Origin: Candidatus Hydrogenedentota bacterium | Lineage (GTDB): Bacteria > Hydrogenedentota > Hydrogenedentia > Hydrogenedentales > SLHB01 | Length of the DNA: 44,115 nucleotides | NCBI GenBank assembly: GCA_020847495.1 | Contig: JADLCA010000395.1 | Location: forward strand, 1 to 44,115 | Reading direction: 5' to 3' | Part shown: piece after piece, positions 8,328-17,481 of the stretch | Numbering within the stretch: the stretch's first letter is position 1 | Layout of the letters: each line of letters opens with the position of its first letter | Made by a program: the position numbers and the translations under genes | Notes under the pieces: model-generated | Database searches by the model: none | What the model was told of the DNA's origin: nothing | The model's input: only the letters and a program-made list of their open reading frames with translations

Positions 8328-9680
8328 ATGGATCTGCGCAACCGAAAAGTCACCCTGGTCGGCATGGGGAAAACCACCTTGGCCGCGGTGCGCCTGCTTC
8401 TGCGCGAGCACGCCGAACCGTTCGTGACCGAAAAGGCCCCCCGCGAGAATGTGCTGGAAGCGGCGGAGGATCTGGAGTCGCTGGGCGTATCGTACGAGTG
8501 CGGAGGGCACACCGATCGCGCCTTCTCCGGCGCGGAGTATGTCATCCCGAGCCCCGGGGTCGATCCCCGCATGGGGCCCATCGCGGAAGCAACGCGAAAC
8601 GGCGCGCGCATCCTCTGCGAGATGGAATTGGCTAGCCGGTACAACCGCTCCAGGGTTCTTGCTGTGACCGGCACAAACGGCAAAACGACCACCACGGAAC
8701 TGCTTCGCGCCTTGGTGGAATCGTGCGGGCACCGCGTCTTGCTCGCAGGAAACAATGAACTGCCCTTCTCCGCGGCGGTCCTCGCGGACCCGGCGCCGGA
8801 ATTCATCGTGCTGGAAGTGAGCAGCTACCAGGCGGAACTGAATCAGACGTTTCGTCCGTGGCTGGCTGCCGTGTTGAATGTCACGCCGGATCATCTCGCC
8901 CGCCACGAAAGCATGGTGGGGTACGCGGAGGCAAAGGGCCGTCTGCTCGCGCTGCAGCGGGAAAGCGATTTCGCGGTGCTGAACGCCGATGACCCCATGG
9001 TGGAGGCCATGGCCGCGTTGACGAAGGCGTCTTGCAGACGGTTCAGTCTCGCGCGGAGGGTCACGCAGGGGCTTTGGACTGATGGCGAAGGGATCTATGA
9101 GGGGGACCTGCAGGTCGCGTCATCCTCAGATACTCGGCTGAAGGGCCGCCACAACCTCGCGAACGTCCTCTCGGCGCTCGCGATGATGCGCGCCGGCGCG
9201 TTCGATTGGGGGCGCACTCTGGAAGGCCTTCGGCAATTCCGGGGCGTGGAGCACCGCATCGAATTCGTGGCCCGCATCAACGGCGTGGATTATTACAACG
9301 ACTCGAAGTCGACGAACATCGAAAGCCTTCGGGTCGCGCTCGAGAGTTTTGATGTCCCGGTCATTCTCATTGCGGGCGGACGCGGCAAGGGGGCGGACTA
9401 TCGTGTCCTTAATGACCTCGTCACACGGCGGGTCAAACGGATGATCACGCTCGGAGAGGATGCGCCCTTGCTGGAGCAGGCTTTCGAGAGCCGCGTATGC
9501 ACGGAGCGTGCCGGCGATCTGGCTTATGCCGTGCGCCGCGCGGCATCCATTGCCAAACCAGGAGACATCGTGTTGTTGTCGCCCGCGTGTGCCAGTTTCG
9601 ACATGTTCACCGGTTTCGAGCACCGGGGCCGGGTGTTCAAGGATTGCGTACGGAGTCTTGAAGGAGGGGCCTCCCGGTGA
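8328..9680 (+). CDS. murD: UDP-N-acetylmuramoylalanine--D-glutamate ligase MurD
   Basis: A 450-residue Mur ligase adding D-glutamate to UDP-MurNAc-L-Ala. The N-terminal Rossmann-like segment begins VTLVGMGKTT (8-17). The ATP loop is GTNGKTTT (115-122). It is followed by LEVSSYQAE and NVTPDHLARH of the central domain, and by YYNDSKSTN and the IAGGRGKGADY segment, which are characteristic of MurD. Length is normal. The start is 3 bases after the mraY stop. The stop overlaps the GTG of ftsW by 4 bases (GTGA), a classic coupling arrangement. Gene order mraY-murD-ftsW-murG is as in many bacteria. Confidence 0.96.
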   Translation: MDLRNRKVTLVGMGKTTLAAVRLLLREHAEPFVTEKAPRENVLEAAEDLESLGVSYECGGHTDRAFSGAEYVIPSPGVDPRMGPIAEATRNGARILCEMELASRYNRSRVLAVTGTNGKTTTTELLRALVESCGHRVLLAGNNELPFSAAVLADPAPEFIVLEVSSYQAELNQTFRPWLAAVLNVTPDHLARHESMVGYAEAKGRLLALQRESDFAVLNADDPMVEAMAALTKASCRRFSLARRVTQGLWTDGEGIYEGDLQVASSSDTRLKGRHNLANVLSALAMMRAGAFDWGRTLEGLRQFRGVEHRIEFVARINGVDYYNDSKSTNIESLRVALESFDVPVILIAGGRGKGADYRVLNDLVTRRVKRMITLGEDAPLLEQAFESRVCTERAGDLAYAVRRAASIAKPGDIVLLSPACASFDMFTGFEHRGRVFKDCVRSLEGGASR

Positions 9681-10810
9681 AGAGGGAAACGATCTTCGCA
9701 TTCAACATCGTGATGGGCCTGGTGCTGATTGGCCTGCTCATGGTGTACAGCGCGAGCGCGGTGCGCACCTACAGCGCAGGTTCGGTGGGACACCCTGCAG
9801 GCATTCCGCTGTTGTGGAAGCAACTCATCTACATCGGCATCGGCATGGCATGCCTTATCGTCATGGCGCGCTTCGACTATCATCATTTGCGCAACCGGGC
9901 GCTCTTGTGGCCTCTGTTTCTCGTCACGCTCGCAGTTCTCGTAGCTGTTCTCTACCTGGGAGACGAACGGCGGGGCGGACAGCGCTGGATCGAAGTGCTC
10001 GGTTTCACGTTTCAACCGTCGGAATTGGGCAAGATGACGCTGGTCATCTTTCTCGCGGCGAAGTTGTCGGAGAATCAACAGTACATGCACCGGTTCTGGC
10101 GCGGATTCGTGCCGCCCCTGCTCCTGACAGGCCTCGTGGCAGGTCTGGTGCTTCTCGAGCGGGACCTGGGCACACCTGTCGTCATGATGGCCGTGGCCAT
10201 GCTCATGATCGTGATGGCGGGCGGGCGATTCGCGCATGTGCTTCCCACGTGCCTGCCCGCCGCCGTGGTCGTCTACAAACTGATCGAGGGCAGCGGCTAC
10301 CGCTCCGAGCGCATCGACGCGTGGCTTGATCCCTGGAAATACCGCTCCGACAAAGGCCTGCAGTTGATCGAGTCGCTCGCCGGATTTGCCCGCGGCGGAT
10401 TCTGGGGCCAAGGCCTTGGCGCAGGCGAGCAGAAACTGCGCTACCTGCCGGATGCGCATTCGGATTTCATCTTCGCCGTATGGGCCGAGGAAATGGGACT
10501 GCTGGGCAGCTTGGGTCTCGTCGCCTTGTTCCTGCTGTTCCTTATCGTGGCAGTCCGGATAGCGGTGTGCGCGCGTGATCTCTTTGGCGCGATCCTCGCC
10601 TCGGGGATAGTCGCCCTGATCGGTATCCAGGCCTGCTTCAATATGGCGGTGACGACCGGACTGCTGCCCACGAAGGGTCTGGCGTTGCCGTTTATCAGCG
10701 CCGGAGGCAGCGCGCTTATCGTGAACCTCACCCTCGTGGGCATCCTGTTGAATATCGGCGCGCAGGCGGTCGAGTTGGAGGAAGCGCCGCCTCTGGCGGT
10801 TGCGAAGTAG
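9677..10810 (+). CDS. ftsW: SEDS peptidoglycan glycosyltransferase FtsW
   Basis: A 377-residue polytopic membrane protein of the SEDS family, which polymerises lipid II at the septum together with FtsI. About ten hydrophobic segments are visible. The conserved LPDAHSDFIFAVWAEEMG stretch (257-274) contains the acidic residue implicated in catalysis in SEDS proteins, and TKGLALPFISAGGS near the end is the usual C-terminal signature. It is assigned as FtsW rather than RodA because of its place between murD and murG in the dcw cluster and because ftsI is in the same operon. The GTG start at 9677 overlaps the murD stop. A 48-base gap follows before murG. Confidence 0.94.
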   Translation: MKRETIFAFNIVMGLVLIGLLMVYSASAVRTYSAGSVGHPAGIPLLWKQLIYIGIGMACLIVMARFDYHHLRNRALLWPLFLVTLAVLVAVLYLGDERRGGQRWIEVLGFTFQPSELGKMTLVIFLAAKLSENQQYMHRFWRGFVPPLLLTGLVAGLVLLERDLGTPVVMMAVAMLMIVMAGGRFAHVLPTCLPAAVVVYKLIEGSGYRSERIDAWLDPWKYRSDKGLQLIESLAGFARGGFWGQGLGAGEQKLRYLPDAHSDFIFAVWAEEMGLLGSLGLVALFLLFLIVAVRIAVCARDLFGAILASGIVALIGIQACFNMAVTTGLLPTKGLALPFISAGGSALIVNLTLVGILLNIGAQAVELEEAPPLAVAK

Positions 10811-10858
10811 CGCGAGTCGTCCGCCGTTGCGGCGCGCCGGTTCGCGGGAAAAGAGAGC

Positions 10859-11965
10859 ATGCGAATTCTTGTAACAGGGGGCGGTACGGGCGGGCACACG
10901 TCCCCGGCCACCGCAATCATCGAGGAACTGCAGCGTCGCGATCCGCGCCTCGCCGTGCTGTGGGTGGGCCGTACTGGCGCCATCGAATCCCGTGTGGCCG
11001 CCTCCCTGACGATTCCATTCCGAGGGTTGGCGGTGGAAGGCTGGCCGCGGCGGCGAACGCCGCGCCGCGCATGGGTGGCACTCAAACTGCTCTGGGCCGG
11101 GGCGAAGTCCTGGCTCTATATCCGCAAATTCAAGCCGCAGGCCGTTCTGGGCGTGGGGGGCTACGTGTCGCTTCCTGTCATGTGGGTGGCCCAGCGAATG
11201 GGTATCCCCACGGTGTTGCACGAACAGAACCGGCTTCTCGGTGTGACGAACCGTATTCTCGCGCAGAAGGCCACGCGCATCTTCCTCAGCTTCGCCGAGA
11301 CCCAGGGCGAATACCCAAAAGACCGGGCCCGCGTCGTGGGCAATCCCGTTCGCGCGGCGTTTGCCAGCCCGCGCAGCCAGGCCGAAGCCCGAGAGGCATT
11401 CGGGCTGGATCCCTCCATCCCCGTCGTGCTCGTCAGCGGGGGCAGCCAGGGCGCCCACAGCATCAACGCGGCCATGGCGCAGGTCGTGAGGGGCTTCCGG
11501 GCGGATGAGGCGCAGTTCATCTGGATGACAGGCGCCTCGGGCGCCGCCGCCGCACACGAGGCCTCGAGCGCGGCCGCCGCAACGGTCAAGGTGTTCCCGT
11601 TCATCGACGACATGGCGGGCGCATGCGCCGCGGCGGACGTCATCGTCAGCCGCGCGGGCGCATCCAGCACCGCGGAAATCGCCATGATGCACAAGCCGTC
11701 CATTCTGATCCCCTATCCACATGCCACGGATCGCCACCAGGACCACAACGCGAAAGCCTTCGATGAGGCCGGGGCGGCCGTGGTCCTGCCCGACGAGGAG
11801 TGCACCGGTGAGCGTTTGGAGTCCTGCCTGCGCTCGCTGCTGGGCGATCGGGAGTATCTGAATGCCATGGCCGCCGCGGCAGCGTCCCTCGCCAGGCCCG
11901 CTGCGGCGGAAAACGTGGCGGAGGAGATACTGGGTATAGTCTTCGAAAGAACTCCCCCGCTTTGA
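10859..11965 (+). CDS. murG: UDP-N-acetylglucosamine--N-acetylmuramyl-(pentapeptide) pyrophosphoryl-undecaprenol GlcNAc transferase MurG
   Basis: A 368-residue GT28 glycosyltransferase that converts lipid I to lipid II on the cytoplasmic face of the membrane. The N-terminal glycine-rich loop is GGGTGGH (7-13), followed by GVGGY (98-102) and HEQN (121-124). The C-terminal donor site has VSGGSQGAHS, SRAGASSTAEI and PYPHATDRHQDHNA, all close to the family pattern. Start ATG at 10859 follows AAGAGAG. It is the last recognisable dcw gene here. No Mur or Fts gene follows within the window; a new promoter and HD-GYP genes begin about 55 bases later. Confidence 0.96.
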   Translation: MRILVTGGGTGGHTSPATAIIEELQRRDPRLAVLWVGRTGAIESRVAASLTIPFRGLAVEGWPRRRTPRRAWVALKLLWAGAKSWLYIRKFKPQAVLGVGGYVSLPVMWVAQRMGIPTVLHEQNRLLGVTNRILAQKATRIFLSFAETQGEYPKDRARVVGNPVRAAFASPRSQAEAREAFGLDPSIPVVLVSGGSQGAHSINAAMAQVVRGFRADEAQFIWMTGASGAAAAHEASSAAAATVKVFPFIDDMAGACAAADVIVSRAGASSTAEIAMMHKPSILIPYPHATDRHQDHNAKAFDEAGAAVVLPDEECTGERLESCLRSLLGDREYLNAMAAAAASLARPAAAENVAEEILGIVFERTPPL

Positions 11966-12020
11966 GCAATACCAGACCACCCGGATCCCGGCGACCGTTC
12001 TCAACCAAGGCAAACGCGCT

Positions 12021-12049
12021 TTGACTCTCTGTTCGTTCCTTGTTATATT
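12021..12049 (+). promoter_or_regulatory. Sigma-70-type promoter of first HD-GYP gene
   Basis: TTGACT at 12021-12026 and TATATT at 12044-12049 are separated by exactly 17 bases, and TG precedes the -10 box by one base (extended -10). Predicted transcription starts near 12056, about 30 bases before the chosen ATG. It separates the HD-GYP genes from the dcw cluster. Untested. Confidence 0.6.
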
Positions 12050-12085
12050 CCCATTTGTGGGGGTGTGACGTTCGATCGAGGTAAC

Positions 12086-13084
12086 ATGGACCGTTTGGTG
12101 CGACAAGGCAGTACCTTGGCGTGGGGTGGTAGTGCGCCATTCCGCCGTATTCCCATTGCCAGTCTGCGGAAGGATACCGTTCCGCCGTTCGATCTGTATC
12201 TCCAGACCATCGAAGAGCAACCGCCGATCCTGTACCGGGAAAAGGACCTTCCCGTAACCGCCTCCGTGCTGGAGGCCTTGACAGAGCAGCATCACGAGTA
12301 CGTGTATCTCTCCACAAGTCAGGATTCGGATTACCTGCGGTATGTCGAAGACAACCTGGATTCGGTTCTGTCGGATGAAGGCGTTCCGGTCACGAAGCGC
12401 TCACAGGTGTTATATAGCTGCGCACAGGGACTGGTCTCCCAGGTTCTGGATGAGCCTCGCTCGCGGGAACTTATCGAGCGCAGCCGGGAACTCGTCGCCA
12501 CCACTACGAAGTTTCTGTCGGGCGAACAAAGCGCATTTCAACACCTCCTCAAGCTCGGTTCCTACGATTACTACACCTACACCCACAGCGTGAACGTCTA
12601 CGTGTTCAGCGTGACGTTGGCTCAACGCGTGGGATTCTCGGACCCCCAGTTGCTGCGGGAATTCGGAGAAGGCGTGCTGCTTCATGACATCGGCAAGAGC
12701 ATGATTGACCCTTCAATCACCAACTGTACCGGAAAACTCTCGGACGAGCAGTGGAAGTCCATGAAGATGCACCCTGTGTACGGGTACGAGATCCTGACCG
12801 AGCACGGCACGCTTACCGATATGGCGCTCGACGTGGTCCGGCATCATCACGAGAAGATTCGCGGCGGCGGCTACCCCGACAATCTCAAGGGGAAGCAAAT
12901 CACGCCCTTGGTGCGCATCTCCACCATCGCCGACATCTTCGACGCATTGACCACCCGGCGCTCCTGCAAGAGCGCCCTGCCGACCTTCGATGCGTTGCGC
13001 ATCATGCGCGACGAGATTTCGAAAGACCTGGACAGCGATTACTTCCGGGCCTTCGTGTCCATGATGGGCAACCCGGAAGGCTGA
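12086..13084 (+). CDS. HD-GYP domain protein, paralogue 1 (probable cyclic-di-GMP phosphodiesterase)
   Basis: A 332-residue protein. Residues about 20-105 form an N-terminal domain shared with the next gene (IPIASLRKDT...PPILYREKDLPVT) that I cannot assign to a named family with certainty. The rest is an HD-GYP domain: THSVNV (about 166-171), H200-D201 in LLHDIGK, HHHEK (253-257) and GGGYP (260-264), then ISTIADIFDALTT. HD-GYP proteins usually hydrolyse cyclic di-GMP; all metal-binding motifs are present, so activity is plausible but substrate is inferred. No membrane segment or signal peptide. The ATG at 12086 was preferred to a GTG at 12065 because GAGG at 12077-12080 sits 5 bases upstream of it. 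Confidence 0.88.
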   Translation: MDRLVRQGSTLAWGGSAPFRRIPIASLRKDTVPPFDLYLQTIEEQPPILYREKDLPVTASVLEALTEQHHEYVYLSTSQDSDYLRYVEDNLDSVLSDEGVPVTKRSQVLYSCAQGLVSQVLDEPRSRELIERSRELVATTTKFLSGEQSAFQHLLKLGSYDYYTYTHSVNVYVFSVTLAQRVGFSDPQLLREFGEGVLLHDIGKSMIDPSITNCTGKLSDEQWKSMKMHPVYGYEILTEHGTLTDMALDVVRHHHEKIRGGGYPDNLKGKQITPLVRISTIADIFDALTTRRSCKSALPTFDALRIMRDEISKDLDSDYFRAFVSMMGNPEG

Positions 13085-13120
13085 ACCGGATTCCGCCCCG
13101 CACAACCGCTCACCGTGGTA

Positions 13121-13149
13121 TTGACGCGCAGAGGCCCCTGCGATATTCT
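13121..13149 (+). promoter_or_regulatory. Sigma-70-type promoter of second HD-GYP gene
   Basis: TTGACG at 13121-13126 and TATTCT at 13144-13149, spaced by exactly 17 bases, lie in the 107-base gap between the two HD-GYP genes. The second paralogue therefore probably has its own transcript rather than depending on read-through. Untested. Confidence 0.55.
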
Positions 13150-13191
13150 GGTGACGGGTGGAAGCTACGGCGAAGGAAATGGTGGTAGGCC

Positions 13192-14163
13192 ATGTCTGTC
13201 GCAGACCCCATACGCGGATTCCGCGAAGTGCCCTTGGCGAGTATTCGGGTGGATTCCATCACGGAATTCGACATCCACATCCAGACCCGCAGGGACCGGC
13301 CCCCCATCTTGTTCCGCGAGAAGAGCCTCCCGGTGACTTCCGCGGTCCTGGGCATGCTTGTCGATCAGCGCCATAACCACATCTACATCCCCGCGGCCCA
13401 GACGTTTGAATACCGGCGGTACGTCGGGAAGTACATCGAAGATATCCTGTCCGACAGACGCCTGCCTGTGGACGCGAAATGCGAGGTCTTGTATGACTCC
13501 GCCCAAGGGCTGATGGCGGACATCCTCGAGCAGCCGCGGTCGAAGGAGCTGGTCCAGTGCGGCCAGAACGTGGTGGCGGGAACAGTGCGGTTCATGATGC
13601 AGGAGCGGGCGGCGCTTTCCTACCTGTTGCAGCTCGTCTCGTACGACTACTACACGTACACGCACAGCGTGAATGTTTGCGTCTTCAGCCTAGCGCTGGC
13701 CCAGCGGTCCGGCATCACCGACTTCGAAACCTTGAGGCTGCTTGGCGAAGGCGCGCTGCTCCATGACGTCGGAAAGAGCCTCATCGACCCGAGCGTGACC
13801 AAATGCAAGAAGGGGCTCACCGAGGAACAGTGGGACATCATGCGCAAGCACCCGGTCTACGGGTATCAGCTGCTGACGGAGCACGGGATGCTGCACGGCG
13901 CATCGCTCGACATTGTGCGCCACCACCACGAGAAGGTGAACGGGACAGGATACCCGGACGGGCTGCGGGGCAAGACGATCGCGCCTCTGGTGCGCATCAG
14001 CACGATTGCCGACGTTTTTGACGCCCTGACCACCCGGCGTACATACCGGGATGCGATGGCATCATTCCATGCGCTGAGCCTGATGAAGAGCGAGATGGGC
14101 AGGCAGTTGGACCAAGACCTCTTCCGCACCTTCGTGGAGATGATGGGCAATCCGGCAATATAG
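13192..14163 (+). CDS. HD-GYP domain protein, paralogue 2 (probable cyclic-di-GMP phosphodiesterase)
   Basis: A 323-residue tandem paralogue of the preceding gene, similar over its whole length: the N-terminal segment VPLASIRVDSITEFDIHIQT matches the equivalent part of paralogue 1, and so does the HD-GYP domain. Motifs: THSVNV (about 157-162), H191-D192 in LLHDVGK, HHHEK (244-248), NGTGYPDGLRG (250-260) and ISTIADVFDALTT. GYP here reads G-T-G-Y-P, nearer the family consensus than paralogue 1. Likely cytoplasmic. It converges on deoC with only 8 bases between stop codons. Roles of the pair are unknown; duplication with separate promoters suggests different conditions of expression. Confidence 0.88.
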   Translation: MSVADPIRGFREVPLASIRVDSITEFDIHIQTRRDRPPILFREKSLPVTSAVLGMLVDQRHNHIYIPAAQTFEYRRYVGKYIEDILSDRRLPVDAKCEVLYDSAQGLMADILEQPRSKELVQCGQNVVAGTVRFMMQERAALSYLLQLVSYDYYTYTHSVNVCVFSLALAQRSGITDFETLRLLGEGALLHDVGKSLIDPSVTKCKKGLTEEQWDIMRKHPVYGYQLLTEHGMLHGASLDIVRHHHEKVNGTGYPDGLRGKTIAPLVRISTIADVFDALTTRRTYRDAMASFHALSLMKSEMGRQLDQDLFRTFVEMMGNPAI

Positions 14164-14171
14164 CCACGGGG

Positions 14172-14840
14172 TCAGCGCGGCTCGGGAGGCATCTCTTTGA
14201 GGATGGACACGCCCGTGCTTGTGCCGATTCGCGTGGCCCCGGCCGTAATCATGGCCATGGCGTCCGCATACGAGCGAATCCCGCCCGCCGCCTTGATGCC
14301 CATCGAACCGCCAACCACCTGACGCATCAGAGCGACATCTTCCGTCGTGGCGCCTGCCCGCCCGAACCCCGTCGAAGTCTTGACAAAGGCCGCGCCCGCC
14401 CGGCGCGCCATCTCGCACGCGGCGATCTTCTCCTCGGTGGTCAAGTAGCTGGTCTCCAGAATCACCTTGACCGCGACCTGTCCTACGGCCTTCACGACGG
14501 CGGCAATCTCCCGCTCGACAAAACTGGGAAAGCCCGACTTCAGCGCGCCGATATTCATGACCATGTCGACTTCGGTGGCGCCGTTCTTCACGGCTTCGAG
14601 TGCTTCTTCCACCTTGATGCGGGCGGTGTTCGCCCCCAGGGGAAAGCCAATGGTCGGGTTGACCCCGATCCCTGTGCCGGCGAGCTTCTTCGCGCAGAAG
14701 GCCGTCCAAACCGGATTGATCGAAACGCTTGCGAAGCCGCACTGGAAGGCCACCTCGCACAACTCGGTGATGTCGTTTTGCGTCGCCGAAGCCCGAACCT
14801 GCGTGTGGTCGATCATCTGCGCCAGTTGTACTCGCGTCAA
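14172..14840 (-). CDS. deoC: Deoxyribose-phosphate aldolase DeoC
   Basis: Cleaves 2-deoxy-D-ribose 5-phosphate to glyceraldehyde 3-phosphate and acetaldehyde. The TIM-barrel motifs are clear: MIDHT near the N-terminus, EVDMVMNIGAL, and AAFVKTSTGFG, whose lysine (K154 in this numbering) is the Schiff-base residue. A second active-site lysine lies in GIKAAGGIRS (K183), and GATRIGTSTG closes the phosphate site. I chose a TTG at 14840 (222 residues, the normal family length) because GGGAG precedes it by about 7 bases. A GTG at 14927 gives 251 residues but adds a basic, unconserved extension without a visible ribosome site. It is not next to other nucleoside catabolism genes. Confidence 0.93.
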   Translation of the reverse strand: MTRVQLAQMIDHTQVRASATQNDITELCEVAFQCGFASVSINPVWTAFCAKKLAGTGIGVNPTIGFPLGANTARIKVEEALEAVKNGATEVDMVMNIGALKSGFPSFVEREIAAVVKAVGQVAVKVILETSYLTTEEKIAACEMARRAGAAFVKTSTGFGRAGATTEDVALMRQVVGGSMGIKAAGGIRSYADAMAMITAGATRIGTSTGVSILKEMPPEPR

Positions 14841-15225
14841 CGGTCTGTTCTCCCAATCGCGTTTGCGAATTCGCCGGGGTATCCATTTCAGCTGGGTGGC
14901 CGGATGGTCCTTCCCCCCGCCGCACACAACCCGGCCATAGTTTGGCCCATCGGGACCCCCGTTTCCAAATCGGGGTCAGCCGGGCGGCGCCAAGGCCTGT
15001 GTCTTGGGGGCGCGGCGCACGACGCTCCCGCACCGTCTTCCTCTACAGGCACCGCGGCATGCCGCACTCTGAATGTCTATTCTCGTGAAGGCACAAGAGA
15101 GAACTCATCAGAGGTCTGAGAGCTCAAATTGGAGATCTCAGATTTGAGATTCCGGAGTTCAGATCGTATGCCCCCGGGCCGGTATGAAGTCCCGGGCTGT
15201 GCGTCACTACCCCCAGGCGGCCTCG
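14841..15225. other. Intergenic region upstream of deoC
   Basis: No convincing gene. It holds the possible deoC leader or N-terminal extension, a GACCCC...GGGGTC stem at about 14954-14977, and the short AT-rich inverted repeat described separately near 15121-15150. I see no clear terminator for the acylase gene and no consensus promoter for deoC. Confidence 0.5.
15121..15150. repeat. Short nested inverted repeat
   Basis: CTCAAAT and ATTTGAG face each other around a GAGATCTC core, and ATCTCA...TGAGAT forms a second nested hairpin. The block is locally AT-rich compared with its surroundings and lies between a minus-strand gene end and the deoC upstream region. It could be a decayed dispersed repeat or a weak stem-loop. 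Position may be off by one base. Confidence 0.4.
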
Positions 15226-17415
15226 TCACGGCGCCAGCACTTCCCTCGATTCGATATGTTCGGCGAGTTCCTTGGGCGTCCACCACGTGTCTTTGAGTTG
15301 GCGCGGGCTGAATGCCTTCTCCGCCTGGTCCCGGTAGTGGGGCGACTCAGGCCGGTCGCTTTGGCCCACCGGCGCAAAGGTCCAACTCTGGATAGGTTTG
15401 GTCAGCACGATGAGTTGGGTGGATGTCTGGCCGCTATTGCCCCAGCGGGTGTGGTCAATTCTTTCGCGCTCAAACCCCACATTGCGGAGCGTAGCCATCC
15501 CCTTATTCTTGTCACCACCGCCTTCGACCGGCCAGGAGGCATCGTCCCGTCCGACCCGGAACACATCGCCATAGGTCCTGTCCAGCGAACCGAGGTCGGT
15601 CTTGAGCTTCTTCATGGCATTGGCCAGCGACGTGGCCGCGGCTGCCAGTTCCTCGCCGCTTGGGTTCAGGGGAGGAGTGGGCTTTCCCACGGGTTCCAGG
15701 TAGTTGTCGATGCGGCGCGAGGCTTCGTCCATCACATCCGCGCCATGGTCGTCGATCATCTGCTTGCGCCAGTAGTAGTACTTCAATGCGCCCGTGGAAT
15801 CGGCGGAAAGCTGTTGGTCCCATTTCAAGAGGCCGTCGATTCCCGCCGCGTAGTCCGGATCCGCGCGAAAGCCGCCACCCAGTCTTTCGTCGGCCATGCG
15901 CAGGACGTCGATCCACCGTTCGCACCCGTAGGGGTGGATGTCCACGGCATAGGCAAGTGCCTCTTCGATAGTGACTGAGTCATCAGCAGCAAGTAGTTGG
16001 ACGGCTCTTGCGCCCCGCTGGTTGCCCCATCCCGAACGCTGGGGATTGTGGCTCACGTCTGCCCAAAGGTAAGGAATAGCCTTTTCCAACAGGAAGGGAG
16101 AGTCCGGCATCATTGCGTCCGGAGGGATGTTGCAGTTCTGCATGAATCCTTGGGGCGGGTTCAGGGCCTGCAGGTGATCGGAAGAAGGATGGAATCCATC
16201 CCATTCGGTCGCGGACGTCGATCCGTTTACGGGGCGCGTCCAGTCAAACTGCGGCGCGCGCTTGGGCACGCGCCCGGTGCGCTGGTAATAGATGTTGCCG
16301 GATGTATCCGCCACCATCACGTTCTGCGGGAAGAACTGAAGCGTCGCCATCGCTGCTTCCGCGCCCCGGTAATCCTCTGCCGTGCACAGTCCGAACCACG
16401 CTTCGCTGGCCTTCACAGCGTCCGCGTAGGCGGATTTGATCGCGTAGCCTTTTCCATTGCGCACGGCGACCACGGGTCCGTAGTGGCAGTCAAGAAACGT
16501 CAGGACACGCGGACTCTCGCCTTTCACCGCAACGGTGACTTCGCGCGTGGTAATGTCCCGCCATGTTCCATCATACAGGTATTGCATCGGGTTGGTTTCA
16601 TTCAGGGTCAGTTCGTACACATCCGCTGTGTCGGGTCCGCCCGTAGTCATCGCCCAGGCCACATTTTCGTTGTGGCCCAAGCCGATGAACGGTTGTCCCG
16701 CAAGGGAGAATCCGCTACCGGCCCAGGCGCCCGCGTGGACGCGGTACTCCCAGAACCGCGACGAGCCAAACCATCCCAGGTGCGGATCTACGTACAGTAT
16801 GGCCGCACCCGATGCGCTGCGTTTCGGGCTTACGGCCCACTGGTTGGAGCCGCGCGATACCCGGTCGAAGCCTCGCTCAATACCGCCCCGCTTCAAATCG
16901 TCGAAGCCGTCATCGTAGGACCAGTTCTCCAGGAAGAGGCGCCCAAACGCCATGACCATGAACTCGTCGGCCTGCCGGTCTCCCCACCACTCCGGCACAT
17001 CTCCGGGGTGGGCCTTGTAGTAGGCATTGACTCCGCGCGCGTACGCCTGGGTTTGTGCGCGAATCGCGGGATTCAACTGGTCTGCCACGGCTTTGGATTT
17101 CTCATACAGATTCCACGTGAGGGCAATCTGGTCCGAATCGATGCCGTCCGGTCCCTCCACGCTGGCCAATTCGCCTAGCCCGCGCAACAAATTCTTCAAC
17201 AGCTCGACCGGCCGGTCCTCCGCCTGTGCCCAACCCATGGCATAGAACCCGTCATCCACCGTGGGCGCGTAAATGTGTGGGACGCCCCATGTGTCCCGGT
17301 AGATGACAATCTTGCCGGTGTCTTCGCCTGCTCCCGGTAATCCGGAGGACGCGGCGCCGGCGAGAGTTGACAAGAGCGCCGCGAAGAACGCGTGCGTGAG
17401 AAGACACTTCGTCAT
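15226..17415 (-). CDS. Secreted penicillin acylase family protein (Ntn hydrolase, S45)
   Basis: A 729-residue precursor. The first 25 or so residues (MTKCLLTHAFFAALLSTLAG) form a signal peptide, which is why the ATG at 17415 was chosen; the frame stays open upstream to 17646 but that part is unlike the family. VIYRDTWGVPHIYA opens the alpha chain. RGSNQWAVSP contains the predicted nucleophile Ser190, which becomes the N-terminus of the beta chain after autoproteolysis. HNENVAWAMTTGGPDTADVY and the C-terminal HTRWGNSGQTSTQL are typical of the family. Members hydrolyse amides such as beta-lactam side chains or acyl-homoserine lactones; the substrate cannot be read from sequence. It is divergent from the propeller sensor gene. 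Confidence 0.9.
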   Translation of the reverse strand: MTKCLLTHAFFAALLSTLAGAASSGLPGAGEDTGKIVIYRDTWGVPHIYAPTVDDGFYAMGWAQAEDRPVELLKNLLRGLGELASVEGPDGIDSDQIALTWNLYEKSKAVADQLNPAIRAQTQAYARGVNAYYKAHPGDVPEWWGDRQADEFMVMAFGRLFLENWSYDDGFDDLKRGGIERGFDRVSRGSNQWAVSPKRSASGAAILYVDPHLGWFGSSRFWEYRVHAGAWAGSGFSLAGQPFIGLGHNENVAWAMTTGGPDTADVYELTLNETNPMQYLYDGTWRDITTREVTVAVKGESPRVLTFLDCHYGPVVAVRNGKGYAIKSAYADAVKASEAWFGLCTAEDYRGAEAAMATLQFFPQNVMVADTSGNIYYQRTGRVPKRAPQFDWTRPVNGSTSATEWDGFHPSSDHLQALNPPQGFMQNCNIPPDAMMPDSPFLLEKAIPYLWADVSHNPQRSGWGNQRGARAVQLLAADDSVTIEEALAYAVDIHPYGCERWIDVLRMADERLGGGFRADPDYAAGIDGLLKWDQQLSADSTGALKYYYWRKQMIDDHGADVMDEASRRIDNYLEPVGKPTPPLNPSGEELAAAATSLANAMKKLKTDLGSLDRTYGDVFRVGRDDASWPVEGGGDKNKGMATLRNVGFERERIDHTRWGNSGQTSTQLIVLTKPIQSWTFAPVGQSDRPESPHYRDQAEKAFSPRQLKDTWWTPKELAEHIESREVLAP

Positions 17416-17481
17416 GATGTGGGTAGCTCCCGAATTGCCCAAAAAGTTGTGCCGTTCCAACGGATACGGCCTCGTATCCCC

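Noticed and set aside
9524-12295. 923-codon minus-strand open frame opposite murD, ftsW and murG
   Set aside because: It is antisense to three confidently identified genes, has a His/Arg/Gln-rich composition and shows no recognisable domain.
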